From Gemmatimonadota bacterium (lineage in GTDB: Bacteria; Gemmatimonadota; Gemmatimonadetes; Longimicrobiales; Gaopeijiaceae): a stretch of 49,393 nt of DNA. Positions 19,050-27,652 of the stretch are shown piece after piece (the first letter of the stretch is position 1; each line of letters starts with the position of its first letter). Under the pieces are notes generated by a model, which searched no databases, was not told the DNA's origin, and saw nothing but the letters and a program-made list of their open reading frames with translations. The DNA is taken from assembly GCA_030827315.1 (NCBI GenBank), contig JAURER010000021.1:1-49393 (forward strand), written 5' to 3'. The position numbers were made by a program, and so were the translations under genes.

Positions 19050-21143
19050 ATGATCAAGGACCTGCTCGATCGGAAGATCGAAAAGCGACCCACGACGCTG
19101 AAATTCGAGGGTCGCATCCTCCATCTGCTCGACGACGCCGACCTGGTGAAGGCGCAGCTGTACGAGGGAAGAAACGTGACGCTGACGCCGGAGCTGAAGG
19201 AACGGCTCCGCGACCAGATCTCGACCGACGAGATCACGCCGGCGTACATCTGCTTCTTTTACGACGAGACGCTGGGCGACTTCCCGTACCTCGGGCTCCG
19301 TACCACGAATCGCTCCACCGGCGAGACCGAGTATCCGGTCCAGCGCAATGCGGTCCGCGACGGGGGCTTCGTCTGCTCCGTGGCCGGCAAGCGGCGCGGC
19401 AAGGGAAGCAGCCGGGAAGCGAGTCCGTACGCGGAGCTCCACGCGGGCATCCAGGTCGTCGTGGCGGAGAGCATCGAGCGGATCTACAACGAGAACTGTC
19501 AGAACCTCGGCGTGCTCACGACGAGCGACTTCTCGATCATCGACCGCATCCTGGCGGGCGAGGAGATCCAGCTTTCCGAGTTCACCGACGGCGCCGACGA
19601 GATCACCCGCCAGATCATCGAGTACGGTGGGCTCTTCGAGTTCAACGTGGCGCGGCTCCAGGGCAAGGTGACGATTCCGGTCACGACGGCCCTCCAGCCG
19701 GGAGCGGCGGACCGGCGCCCCATGACGCTGGCGGAGAAAATCTTCGCGAAGCATCTCGTGACCGACGCGGCCCGGGGTGAGCTGGGGGTCCCGTGGGTGG
19801 AGCCTGGCGACGCCGGCTTCTTTCGCACGGATATCCGTTTCAGCCACGAGTACGTCACGCCAATGGCCTCGATCTTCTTCGAGGACAAGGTCGGCGCCGA
19901 CGCGAAGGTGGTGGACGCGGACTCGATCCTCTTCTTCCGCGACCATCTGACCTTCCTCGACAAGGTCATGAGCCAGGAGCGCATCGAGCAGGGTCTGCTC
20001 GACGTCGCGAACGAGCTGGAGGTCAAGCAGCGCACCTTCTCCGAGAAGCAGGGCGTGAAGCTCTACGGGGAGCAGATGGGCCACAGGCTCGGATCGCAGG
20101 CCATCTGTCACTCCAAGATCCTGGAGGAGTACGCCGAGCCCGGGATGCTCATCATCGGAACGGACTCCCACACGCCCCACGCCGGAGCGATCGGCGCCGT
20201 GGCCTTCGGCGTCGGGACGACGGCGATCTTCAACTCCTGGATCACCAAGGACGTGCGCGTCCAGGTGCCAAAGTCGTTCAAGGTCGTCATCACCGGCACG
20301 CCCGCGGCCAACGTGACGGCGAAGGACTACATGCTCGAGATCCTGCGCCACCCCTACATCCGGGACGGCGAGGCCATCGGTCAGATCATCGAGTATGCCG
20401 GTCCGGCCGTGGAGGCCCTCGGCGTGGACGAGCGGGCGACGATGACGAACATGGCGGCCGAGGTCGGGGCCTTCACCGGCATCATCGCGGCGGACCGGAA
20501 ATCCGTTGAGTTCATGGTGAACGAGCGCGGCATGGACCGGGCTCGCGCCGAGGAGCTGGTGGTGGGGATGCAGTCCGACCCCGGCGCGGAGTACGTGAAG
20601 GTCATCGAGATCGACGCGTCGGCCATCCGGCCCATGGCCGCCCTCCCCAACGATCCGGGCAACGGAGTCTTCATCGACGAGCTGGGCGACGCGCCCATCC
20701 GCATCGACATCGCCTACGCCGGATCCTGCACGGCGGGCAAGAAGGAAGACATGGACATGTACGCCCGCGTCTTCGCCGAAGCCGATGCCCAGGGCCTGAA
20801 GATCCACCCCGACGTGAAGGCGTACATCCAGTGCGGCTCCACGGAGGTCCGGGAGTACTGCCGGGAGCGTGGCTACCTCGAACTGTTCGAGCGGATGGGC
20901 GCGGAGTTCATCGAGCCCGGATGCGGTGCCTGCATCGCGGCGGGGCCGGGTGTGACGAGCTCACCCGACGAGGTCTCGATCTCGTCGCAGAACCGAAACT
21001 TCCCCGGCCGCTCCGGCCCCGGCAACCTGTACCTCGGGTCGCCGTACTCCGTGGCGGCCAGCGCCGTCGCGGGATACGTGACGAGCTGGACGCCGGGCCA
21101 GCAATTCGACCAGCTGTCGGCGCGGAAGCTCGCGACGGTCTGA
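19050..21143 (+). CDS. Aconitase-family hydratase with the swivel domain at the N terminus
   Basis: A 697-residue iron-sulfur hydro-lyase. The first 215 residues look like the small (swivel, LeuD-like) part: STDEITPA, then GKGSSREASPYAEL, the loop that contacts substrate in isopropylmalate isomerases. The LeuC-like catalytic part begins at MTLAEKIFAKHLV and carries GTDSHTPHAGAIGAVAFGVG. Three Cys can hold the [4Fe-4S] cluster: Cys560 in YAGSCTAG, and Cys625 and Cys628 in PGCGACIAAG. AcnA has the swivel last; AcnB has it early but after a HEAT domain that is absent here. No leuA or leuB is nearby, so citrate/isocitrate isomerisation is more likely than leucine synthesis, but both remain possible. 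The start has GAAAGGA upstream. Confidence 0.88.
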   Translation: MIKDLLDRKIEKRPTTLKFEGRILHLLDDADLVKAQLYEGRNVTLTPELKERLRDQISTDEITPAYICFFYDETLGDFPYLGLRTTNRSTGETEYPVQRNAVRDGGFVCSVAGKRRGKGSSREASPYAELHAGIQVVVAESIERIYNENCQNLGVLTTSDFSIIDRILAGEEIQLSEFTDGADEITRQIIEYGGLFEFNVARLQGKVTIPVTTALQPGAADRRPMTLAEKIFAKHLVTDAARGELGVPWVEPGDAGFFRTDIRFSHEYVTPMASIFFEDKVGADAKVVDADSILFFRDHLTFLDKVMSQERIEQGLLDVANELEVKQRTFSEKQGVKLYGEQMGHRLGSQAICHSKILEEYAEPGMLIIGTDSHTPHAGAIGAVAFGVGTTAIFNSWITKDVRVQVPKSFKVVITGTPAANVTAKDYMLEILRHPYIRDGEAIGQIIEYAGPAVEALGVDERATMTNMAAEVGAFTGIIAADRKSVEFMVNERGMDRARAEELVVGMQSDPGAEYVKVIEIDASAIRPMAALPNDPGNGVFIDELGDAPIRIDIAYAGSCTAGKKEDMDMYARVFAEADAQGLKIHPDVKAYIQCGSTEVREYCRERGYLELFERMGAEFIEPGCGACIAAGPGVTSSPDEVSISSQNRNFPGRSGPGNLYLGSPYSVAASAVAGYVTSWTPGQQFDQLSARKLATV

Positions 21144-21157
21144 ACGGGCCCGATCGC

Positions 21158-21193
21158 GAGGGAATCCCGCCGGGTCGGCGGGGTATTCCCCTC
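21158..21193. terminator. Hairpin between convergent aconitase and doxX genes
   Basis: GAGGGAATCCCGCC pairs with the following GGCGGGGTATTCCCCTC, leaving small bulges and a short GGGTC loop. The position between two stop codons suggests a two-way terminator. Confidence 0.6.
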
Positions 21194-21200
21194 CTTCCGT

Positions 21201-21602
21201 TCACGCGTTCGCGCGACGCTTCCGGAGCCCGTCGATGGAGAAGTCGCCCCCGCCCATCGCGGCCATGGCGAGGAAGGTCAGGCAGTAGACGGCGGCGAGC
21301 TCGCCTCCGTTGTCCCAGTGCCAGAGCCCCCGGCCGCCGACGTGTCGGTACCAGTAGGCCACGGCCATCTGTCCCGAGAGCAGGAACGCCACCGGGCGGG
21401 TACCCAGGCCGAACATGATGGCGAGTCCACCGACGGCCTCGATGATACCGGCAGCGCCCAGCAGGCTGGCGACGCTCCCGACCTGATTGCCGCCGAACCA
21501 GCCGAGCAGCTTCTGGGGGCCGTGCGTGAAGAAGGTGAAGCCGACGACGATGCGCCACGCGTTGAGGGCGAGCGGGCGGAGACGGTCCAGGAAGTCGTTC
21601 AT
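21201..21602 (-). CDS. DoxX family membrane protein
   Basis: A 133-residue protein with four predicted membrane spans. It contains RIVVGFTFFTHGPQKLLGWFGG, the typical first helix and turn of DoxX/SURF4-like proteins, then GIIEAVGGLAIMFGLGTRPVAF and a region rich in small residues around MAVAYWYRH. Family members are linked variously to thiosulfate oxidation and redox stress, but the single-gene versions have no firm function. The ATG has AAGG upstream. The DUF4440 gene ends 36 bases upstream on the same strand, so the two are probably one transcript. Confidence 0.85.
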   Translation of the reverse strand: MNDFLDRLRPLALNAWRIVVGFTFFTHGPQKLLGWFGGNQVGSVASLLGAAGIIEAVGGLAIMFGLGTRPVAFLLSGQMAVAYWYRHVGGRGLWHWDNGGELAAVYCLTFLAMAAMGGGDFSIDGLRKRRANA

Positions 21603-21638
21603 GTGGCCTTTCGAAGGAGGGCTCGGCTTCGTGACCGA

Positions 21639-22154
21639 TCAATAGCCGAGAGGCATCCCCGAGTTCCACATGTCGACGACGACCTTCCACGAACCGTCGG
21701 GCTGCCGACGCCACGTGTGGAAGTCGCGCACCACGTCGTGCCCGGTCGAGCCGTCGGGACGCTCGATGGTGATGTCGCCCACGGCGAACGACCACCCGAT
21801 GTCGCCCGACTCCGCCACCTCGACCCGGATCAGCTCGAACGAGAGCGAGACGCCCGGCGTGGAGATGAAGCCGAACCGGTACCCCCTGACTCCGTCGAGG
21901 CCCTGGACGAGATCCCCGTTCGGCGGAATCATCAGCGCCGACTCGTCGTACATCGCCACCACCGCCGCGGCGTCCTTGGACGTGGCCGCGGCCTGGTACG
22001 CCTCCGCGGCCGCACGGAGTCCCGCGCGCAGGCCCTCCATCCCGGCCGCGGCGGCGGCCGCCTCCCCTTCGCCCGACGCCGGCTCTCCGGCCGGGCCGGA
22101 GCAGCCCACCGCAGCGATCAGCAGCGTCGTAAACGCCAGTCGTCTGTTCGTCAC
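21639..22154 (-). CDS. DUF4440 / SnoaL-like lipoprotein
   Basis: A 171-residue exported lipoprotein. The lipobox AAVGC places the anchor at Cys18. After an Ala/Glu-rich linker comes an NTF2-like domain: AYQAAATSKDAAAVVAMYDESALMIPPNG, then GLDGVRGY, and a C-terminal DGSWKVVVDMWNSG, the pattern of DUF4440 or SgcJ-type proteins. These form cone-shaped dimers and often bind small molecules; several are catalytically silent. The GTG at 22154 has AGGGA five bases upstream and is followed by a signal peptide, so it is preferred over ATGs farther upstream, which would lie in the neighbouring gene region. Confidence 0.8.
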   Translation of the reverse strand: MTNRRLAFTTLLIAAVGCSGPAGEPASGEGEAAAAAAGMEGLRAGLRAAAEAYQAAATSKDAAAVVAMYDESALMIPPNGDLVQGLDGVRGYRFGFISTPGVSLSFELIRVEVAESGDIGWSFAVGDITIERPDGSTGHDVVRDFHTWRRQPDGSWKVVVDMWNSGMPLGY

Positions 22155-22377
22155 GCTTTCCCTGCCTCCAGAAGCATGTCCACGCGGCGTTCCGGTGCCG
22201 CCGGACTTCAATCTCCCTCCACGCAGTCCCGATCGCCACCGCCACGCCGAGCGGGACGCCCCGTGCCGGGGTGTGGACACCGGACGAGTCGAGCGCCCGC
22301 GCCTTGCGCCCACGGCGCGCTGTCCTCGGGCGAGCTGCCCCTCTAAGCTGTCGGCAACCCCATTCAGGAGTTCTTCG

Positions 22378-23568
22378 ATGGTCCGCACCCTCTCGACCCC
22401 CACGCGCGCCCGCGCAGCCCTCGGGGTGATCCTGGCCCTGCTGTCACCGACCACCGCGGCATCCGTACAGGGGCAGCAACTCGACCCCACGGCCGACCTC
22501 ATGCGACGACTCACCGAGGCACCGGGTCCTTCGGCGTTCGAGGAGGAAGTGCGGCGCATCGTCGTGGCGGAGTTCGACGCCCTCGGGGCCGACGTCGCCT
22601 TCGACGGTCTCGGGTCGGTGCACGCCGAGCTTCCCGGCAACGGAAACGGCCCCCGCGTCATGGTCACCGCCCACCTCGACGAGGTAGGCCTCATGGTGCA
22701 GCACATCAACGCCGACGGCTTCATCCGGGTGAAGAACCTCGGTGGCCTCCTGGGTCACGCGTATCCCGACCAGCGGTGGACGATCCTCGGGCGGAACGGC
22801 CCCGTCCTGGCGTTCAGTGGACTTCCGACCACGCACGTGGCCACGGCGGCGCAGCGCAACCAGGTATGGGACGTGGCCGATGTCTTCCTGGACGTGGGGG
22901 CGACGTCGCGCGAGGAGGTCGAGGCGATGGGTATTCGACCCGGTGACGGAATCGCCCCCTGGAGCCCCTTCACGGTTCTTCCCAACGGGCGCTACGCCGC
23001 CAAGGGGTGGGATGACCGGGTCGGGATCGCGGTCATGATCGCCGCCGCGCGCCGGATCCGCGCCGAGGGCATCGACCTGCCCGGAAACATTGTCTGGGTC
23101 GCCACGACCCAGGAGGAGATCGGGCTACGGGGTGCCCAGACCGCGGTGGACATGGCCCGCCCCGACATCGGCATCTCTATCGAGGCCGGCGTCGCGGCCG
23201 ACTACCCCGGCATCGGGCCCCAGCAGGCGCAGGAGCGGCTGGGCGGCGGACCCGGGATCTTCCTCCTGGACAGCTCCATGATCCCGAACCGGAAGTTCCG
23301 CGACTTCTTCTTCCGCGTAGCCGAGGAGTCAGGGATCCCGCTTCAGGCAGACGTGCTCACCGGGTATGGGGAGGACGGGGCTGAGATCCAGCGCTTCGAT
23401 ACCGGGCGCGCTTCGGTCAACATGACGGTGCCCGCCCGCTACCTCCACGCACACAGCGGCATCATCCAGCGTTCGGACTTCGACCACGCGGTCGACCTGC
23501 TGATCGAGGTGCTTCGGCGCCTGGATTCGAGCACCGTGTCGGACCTCTCGAGCTTCGACCCTCGATAG
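22378..23568 (+). CDS. M42-type metallopeptidase, exported
   Basis: A 396-residue zinc peptidase. A signal peptide (to about residue 33, TTAASVQGQQ) is unusual, since most M42 glutamyl or tetrahedral aminopeptidases are cytoplasmic. Catalytic marks are present: EAPGPSAFEEEVR at the N terminus, TAHLDEVGLM (first metal His and Asp), KGWDDRVG (bridging Asp), ATTQEEIGLRGAQ (catalytic Glu and metal Glu), SIEAGVA in place of the usual metal Asp segment, and RYLHAHSGI (final His). The SIEAGVAAD sequence is a deviation: family members generally have ALDVG here, so the fifth ligand may be Glu rather than Asp. The start has CAGGAG upstream. It probably trims peptides in the periplasm. Confidence 0.87.
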   Translation: MVRTLSTPTRARAALGVILALLSPTTAASVQGQQLDPTADLMRRLTEAPGPSAFEEEVRRIVVAEFDALGADVAFDGLGSVHAELPGNGNGPRVMVTAHLDEVGLMVQHINADGFIRVKNLGGLLGHAYPDQRWTILGRNGPVLAFSGLPTTHVATAAQRNQVWDVADVFLDVGATSREEVEAMGIRPGDGIAPWSPFTVLPNGRYAAKGWDDRVGIAVMIAAARRIRAEGIDLPGNIVWVATTQEEIGLRGAQTAVDMARPDIGISIEAGVAADYPGIGPQQAQERLGGGPGIFLLDSSMIPNRKFRDFFFRVAEESGIPLQADVLTGYGEDGAEIQRFDTGRASVNMTVPARYLHAHSGIIQRSDFDHAVDLLIEVLRRLDSSTVSDLSSFDPR

Positions 23569-23688
23569 CCGCGGACGCGACGACGAAAATCCGGAACGAC
23601 ACCGTCCTTCCGACCGGGGGACGAGGGGGCGATATTACCCGCCTTTCGAGTGAAGACGACACCCGAGGCACGACAGGGGGCGCCGAGC

Positions 23689-25707
23689 GTGGCCGATACC
23701 GATGTGGACGTCACCCCGACGACCGATGACGCTCCCTCGAGCGCACCCGAGGCTCCGGGCTCCGAGGGAGGCTCCGACCTCTGGTCGGTGAATGACGCCG
23801 CCGCCCTGTATCGCGTATCCGAGTGGGGCGGCGGATACTTCGGGGTCTCCCGCGAGGGCACACTCCTCGCCTTTCCCGACGCGGGCGCGTCGAGCAGGAT
23901 CGACCTCTACGAAGTGATGAAGGGCCTCGAGGCCCGCGAGATCGGCACGCCGGTGATCATCCGGCTGCCCGGCATCCTGGAGCACCGGATGCGCGACCTG
24001 CGACGGGCGTTCGACAATGCCATCAACGAGGCCTCGTATGGCGGCAGCTACTCCTGCGTCTACCCGATCAAGGTCAACCAGGAGCGACATGTCTGCGAGG
24101 CGGTCCGCGACATCGGCGCGGAGATCGGGTTCGGTCTCGAGGTCGGATCGAAGCCCGAGCTCATCGCAGGGCTCGCCCTGACCCAGGGCTTCAACTCGAT
24201 GCCCCTGGTCTGCAACGGCTTCAAGGACGCCGAGTACATCGAGACCGTCATCCTCGCCGCGAAGATGGGCCGCAACATCCTGCCCGTCGTCGAGCAGTTC
24301 TCCGAGCTCAGACTGATCCGCGCGTCCGCCGCGCAGCATGACGTGCTCCCGAACTTCGGGATCCGGGCGAAGCTCGCCACGCCGGGCGTCGGGCGGTGGG
24401 CGGGGTCGTCCGGAATGCGCGGAAAGTTCGGGCTGAGCGTCGGAGAGATCCTGCACGCAGTCGGCTTCCTGAAGGCCGAAGGGTTGCTCGGGGGACTGAA
24501 GATGCTGCACTGCCACGTCGGCTCGCAGATCTTCGACATCCGGACGGTGAAGTACGTCGTGAGCGAGCTCGCCCACCTTTACGTCGAGCTCGTGCGGGCC
24601 GGCGCTCCAGTGGAGATCCTCGACTTCGGCGGCGGCCTCGGCGTGGACTACGACGGTTCCCAGACGGCCACCGACTCGTCGATGAACTACTCGCTCGACC
24701 AGTACGCCGCGGACATCGTCTACCGCGTGAAGACCGTGTGCGACGAAGCAGGTGTTCCCCATCCGAACCTGATGACCGAGTCGGGCCGGGCGCTCGTGGC
24801 GCACTCCAGCGTGCTCGTATGCGAGGTGATCGGAAGCCGGGAGTTCCGATCGGAACCCGACCGGACGCTGGTCGACTTGGCTCTCGCGGCGGACGAGCCC
24901 CCGCAGCCGCTTCTCGACGCCTACGACGCGTACCGACGCCTCGGCGCCGACGACGACCTGCTCGAGGTCTACGCGGACGCGGAGCACGCGCTGGCCGAAG
25001 CCACGAACCTGTTCAACCTCGGCTACATGGACCTCCGGAGCCGCGCGGCGTGCGAGGAGCTCTTCTGGGCGGTCGGTACCGCGGCCCTCGAGCGGCTCTA
25101 CGATGAACTCCCCGACGCGCTGGTTCATCTCCCCGACCGGATGGCCGATCTCTTCTTCGTCAACATGAGCGTCTTCCAGTCGCTCCTCGATTCCTGGGGA
25201 ATCGACCAGGTCTTTCCGATCATGCCGATCCACCGGCTCGGCGAGGAGCCGACGCGCCTCGGCGTGCTGGCCGATATCACCTGCGACTCCGACGGACGCG
25301 TGGACCGCTTTCCCGGAGTGGGCGGCGTGAAGACGACGCTCGAGCTCCACGCGCCACCCGCCGACGCCCCGTACGGGGAAAGCGGCTCGGAGCCCTACTA
25401 CCTCGGCATCTTCCTGACCGGGGCCTACCAGGAGACGCTCGGCGATCTCCACAACCTGCTCGGTGACACCAACGCGGTCCACGTGGTTCTCGGACCGGAC
25501 GGGCGGTGGCGCATCGAGGCGATCGTGGAGGGAGAATCCGTCCGGGAGGTCCTCAGCTACGTGCAGTTCGACCCCGAGGAGATGCGGCGCAGACTTCGCC
25601 AGGACGTCGAGAGCGGCATGGAAGAGGGTCGGCTGACCCTGTCGGAAGGCGCGAGGTTGCGCCGGTTCCTGGACGACAGCCTGCAGGGGTACACGTACCT
25701 CGAGTAA
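23689..25707 (+). CDS. speA: Biosynthetic arginine decarboxylase
   Basis: A PLP enzyme of about 672 residues that turns arginine into agmatine, the first step of one route to putrescine and spermidine. The alanine-racemase-like barrel has YPIKVNQE, with the Lys that binds PLP at residue 128, then CNGFKD, HCHVGSQIFDIR, LDFGGGLGVDYDGS (PLP phosphate loop) and MTESGRALVAH. The C-terminal beta domain holds VNMSVFQSLLDSWGIDQVFPIMPIHRL and the second-subunit Cys/Asp segment LADITCDSDG. The GTG at 23689 is chosen because CAGGGGG lies eight bases upstream; another in-frame GTG at 23650 would add 13 residues without such a site. No agmatinase gene is in view. Confidence 0.93.
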   Translation: MADTDVDVTPTTDDAPSSAPEAPGSEGGSDLWSVNDAAALYRVSEWGGGYFGVSREGTLLAFPDAGASSRIDLYEVMKGLEAREIGTPVIIRLPGILEHRMRDLRRAFDNAINEASYGGSYSCVYPIKVNQERHVCEAVRDIGAEIGFGLEVGSKPELIAGLALTQGFNSMPLVCNGFKDAEYIETVILAAKMGRNILPVVEQFSELRLIRASAAQHDVLPNFGIRAKLATPGVGRWAGSSGMRGKFGLSVGEILHAVGFLKAEGLLGGLKMLHCHVGSQIFDIRTVKYVVSELAHLYVELVRAGAPVEILDFGGGLGVDYDGSQTATDSSMNYSLDQYAADIVYRVKTVCDEAGVPHPNLMTESGRALVAHSSVLVCEVIGSREFRSEPDRTLVDLALAADEPPQPLLDAYDAYRRLGADDDLLEVYADAEHALAEATNLFNLGYMDLRSRAACEELFWAVGTAALERLYDELPDALVHLPDRMADLFFVNMSVFQSLLDSWGIDQVFPIMPIHRLGEEPTRLGVLADITCDSDGRVDRFPGVGGVKTTLELHAPPADAPYGESGSEPYYLGIFLTGAYQETLGDLHNLLGDTNAVHVVLGPDGRWRIEAIVEGESVREVLSYVQFDPEEMRRRLRQDVESGMEEGRLTLSEGARLRRFLDDSLQGYTYLE

Positions 25708-25804
25708 GTGTGGCATCGTTCCTGCATCCGGTGAATTGCGGTGGATCGGGGGGAGTCGAGATCCCGCGGTCTGAACGTCCCAACACCGGAAGGAGCTCGA
25801 GGAA

Positions 25805-26488
25805 ATGAGCATGATGGAATTCAGGACCAGGGGGCTCGGAGTCGTGGCTGCCCTCGCCCTCGTCGGGGCGACCAGCGCCTGCAAGACCGTGAGCCCGGAA
25901 GAGATGGACCAGGGCCTCGCAGCGCTTCGCGCCGAGATGCAGCAGGAGATGCAGGCGGGTGATGAGCGGCTGGCCGCCGACATGGACGGCCGTTTCGCCG
26001 ACATGGGTCGCCGCATGGCAGCCCTCGAAGCGGACCTCCAGCAGATGGAGCGTGACTTCGAGGTGCAGATCGCCCGGCTCGAGGACGAACTGCGCGTCAA
26101 CGTCCCGGTGTACTTCGGCTTCGACGACGCGACGGTCGAGGCGGACGACGAGGCCGTTCTCGCCCGGTTCGGCAGCGTGGCCCAGAAGTACTACCCGGAC
26201 GCCATGATCACCGTGGAGGGCTTTACCGATCCCGCGGGTGACGAGGCGTACAACCTCTGGCTGGGCGAGCAGCGCGCGAAGGCCGTGGCCGCGTACCTGG
26301 TCGAGCACACCGCCGTGGGCTCGGAGCGCGTCAAGGCCGTCAGCTACGGCGAAGACACGCGCCGCCTTGTGTCGAACGGCTGGGGCCCCGGCGCTGCCGG
26401 ATGGGAGAACCGCCGCGTCGTGCTGGTCATCGACCACGACGGCGAGCCGCCCATGCTGGTATCCGAGGAGACCCCGTCGGGCGACTGA
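25805..26488 (+). CDS. OmpA-family lipoprotein with coiled-coil linker
   Basis: A 227-residue exported protein. The signal ends in ATSAC, so Cys26 is a likely lipid anchor. Residues from about 32 to 98 form a long charged heptad-like region (AALRAEMQQEMQ, ALEADLQQMERDFEVQIARLEDEL), probably a coiled coil. The OmpA-like peptidoglycan-binding domain follows: VYFGFDDATVEADDEAVL, TVEGFTDPAGDEAYNLWLGEQRAKAV and the final NRRVVLV. It resembles Lpp/Pal-like tethers between the outer membrane and cell wall. AAGGAG lies upstream of the ATG, and the C-terminal end is followed by a terminator. Alternative ATG starts at 25811 and 25814 would shorten the N terminus slightly. Confidence 0.88.
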   Translation: MSMMEFRTRGLGVVAALALVGATSACKTVSPEEMDQGLAALRAEMQQEMQAGDERLAADMDGRFADMGRRMAALEADLQQMERDFEVQIARLEDELRVNVPVYFGFDDATVEADDEAVLARFGSVAQKYYPDAMITVEGFTDPAGDEAYNLWLGEQRAKAVAAYLVEHTAVGSERVKAVSYGEDTRRLVSNGWGPGAAGWENRRVVLVIDHDGEPPMLVSEETPSGD

Positions 26489-26532
26489 CCCGTGGGGCGG
26501 GACACGACCGGCCGAGGCCGGCGCGCAATCCA

Positions 26533-26568
26533 CGAGGGCCGTCGGGACTCACCGGCGGCCCTCGTTCC
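26533..26568. terminator. Hairpin terminator after OmpA-like gene
   Basis: The arms 26533-26545 and 26552-26564 pair over 13 bases with one G-T, around a six-base loop, followed by TTCCGTT. It can serve the plus-strand gene and would also stop any minus-strand message from 26584-26715. Confidence 0.65.
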
Positions 26569-26583
26569 GTTCAGGGGCTGACG

Positions 26584-26715
26584 TCAGTAGAGGTATCCGA
26601 GGCCGATATGGATCGGTACGTACCCGAGCGCGCCGGCGAGGAGGCAAAGTCCACGGCGCCCGGAATACGCAGAGTGACCTGCCCCGGTCTTTCCCCGAGC
26701 CGCGGCATGGACCAT
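26584..26715 (-). CDS. Possible small hydrophobic peptide
   Basis: A 43-residue frame from the ATG at 26715 to the TGA at 26584-26586. The first half is basic and polar (MVHAAARGKTGAGH). The second half is hydrophobic and aromatic, GLCLLAGALGYVPIHIGLGYLY. It fills most of the gap between the OmpA-like gene and the dehalogenase and ends just before a two-sided terminator, a reasonable layout for a real gene. There is no convincing ribosome-binding site, and I do not recognise a family. It may be a membrane peptide or chance. Confidence 0.28.
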   Translation of the reverse strand: MVHAAARGKTGAGHSAYSGRRGLCLLAGALGYVPIHIGLGYLY

Positions 26716-26752
26716 CGTTGGCCGTCGCGACCGAAACCTGACCCCGCCGAAC

Positions 26753-27652
26753 GTGCCGCACGTACCGCTCTTCCAGCCCGACCCCCGGCTCTTCCCGTTC
26801 CGGTCCCGCTGGTTCGAGAGCCGGGTCGGCCCCGTCCACTACCTGGACGAGGGTGTCGGAGAGCCGATTCTCTTCCTGCACGGCAACCCGACGTGGAGCT
26901 TCCTGTATCGCGGCATCGTCATCCGGCTCCGGAAACGCTTCCGGTGCATCGCACTCGACTATCCGGGCTTCGGCCTTTCCGTGCGACCCACGTCGGGGTA
27001 CGAGTACACGCCGGGCGAACACGCCGGAATCGTCCGCGATCTCGTGCAGCACCTCGATCTGAAGGGGCTGACGGTGATGGGGCAGGAGTGGGGCGGCCCG
27101 ATCGGCCTGCGCGTGGCAGCCGACGAGCTCGCCCGCGTTCGTGCCCTCGTCATGGGCAACACGTGGTTCTGGCCGCTCGACTCCATTCAGGGCAAGGCGT
27201 TCGCGTATCTCACGTCGATGGCGCCGATGCAGTCGCAGATCGTCAACCGCAATCTGCTCGTCGAGAAGGTGATGCCCCTCGGCGCGAAGTTTCCTTTCCC
27301 TGAGGAAGTGATGCACCAGTACCGGGAGGCGATGCCCACGCCGGGCAGTCGGATGGGCGCCGCGGAACTCGCCGCGCAGCTCACAAGCGCGACCCGGTGG
27401 CTCGCCCAGCTCGAGGCCGACGTCCGCGGCCGACTCGTGAACGTGCCCCTGCTGCTCACCTGGGGCCTGCACGACCTCATGTACACGCGCCCGTTCATGG
27501 AGCGGTTCCGCGACACCTTCCGGCAGGTGCGGGTCCAGAGACTCGACGCGAAGCACTACATCCAGGAAGACGCCCCGAAGGAGATCTCCGCCGCCATCGA
27601 GGAATTCCTGACATCCCCGCCGTCGTTCGCGGGCGGAGCGACCGGAGCGTGA
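26753..27652 (+). CDS. Haloalkane-dehalogenase-like alpha/beta hydrolase with Glu at the nucleophile
   Basis: A 299-residue alpha/beta hydrolase closest to haloalkane dehalogenases, which split carbon-halogen bonds using water. HGNPTWSF (43-50) is the oxyanion-hole and halide-binding loop, DYPGFGLS follows, and NTWFWP supplies aromatic residues of the halide pocket. The general-acid region has GLHD, and the catalytic base is His268 in DAKHYIQED. The nucleophile elbow reads MGQEWGGPIG: Glu112 sits where the family has Asp (QDWGG). Trp113 next to it is kept. The codon is GAG, one base from Asp. The start is GTG at 26753 with no strong ribosome-binding site. The TGA overlaps the crcB start as GTGA, so fluoride export and this enzyme are made together. 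Alternative roles are an esterase-like or inactive relative. Confidence 0.82.
   Translation: MPHVPLFQPDPRLFPFRSRWFESRVGPVHYLDEGVGEPILFLHGNPTWSFLYRGIVIRLRKRFRCIALDYPGFGLSVRPTSGYEYTPGEHAGIVRDLVQHLDLKGLTVMGQEWGGPIGLRVAADELARVRALVMGNTWFWPLDSIQGKAFAYLTSMAPMQSQIVNRNLLVEKVMPLGAKFPFPEEVMHQYREAMPTPGSRMGAAELAAQLTSATRWLAQLEADVRGRLVNVPLLLTWGLHDLMYTRPFMERFRDTFRQVRVQRLDAKHYIQEDAPKEISAAIEEFLTSPPSFAGGATGA

Noticed and set aside
26565-26752. Fluoride riboswitch expected upstream of a crcB-containing unit
   Set aside because: I looked for the conserved GGNGAUGG...GUUCGCC core and did not see it. A covariance search with the crcB RNA model would settle this.
26753-27652. Fluoroacetate dehalogenase identity
   Set aside because: The characteristic HDRG nucleophile motif and paired Arg of fluoroacetate dehalogenases are absent; GQEWGG is of the haloalkane type.
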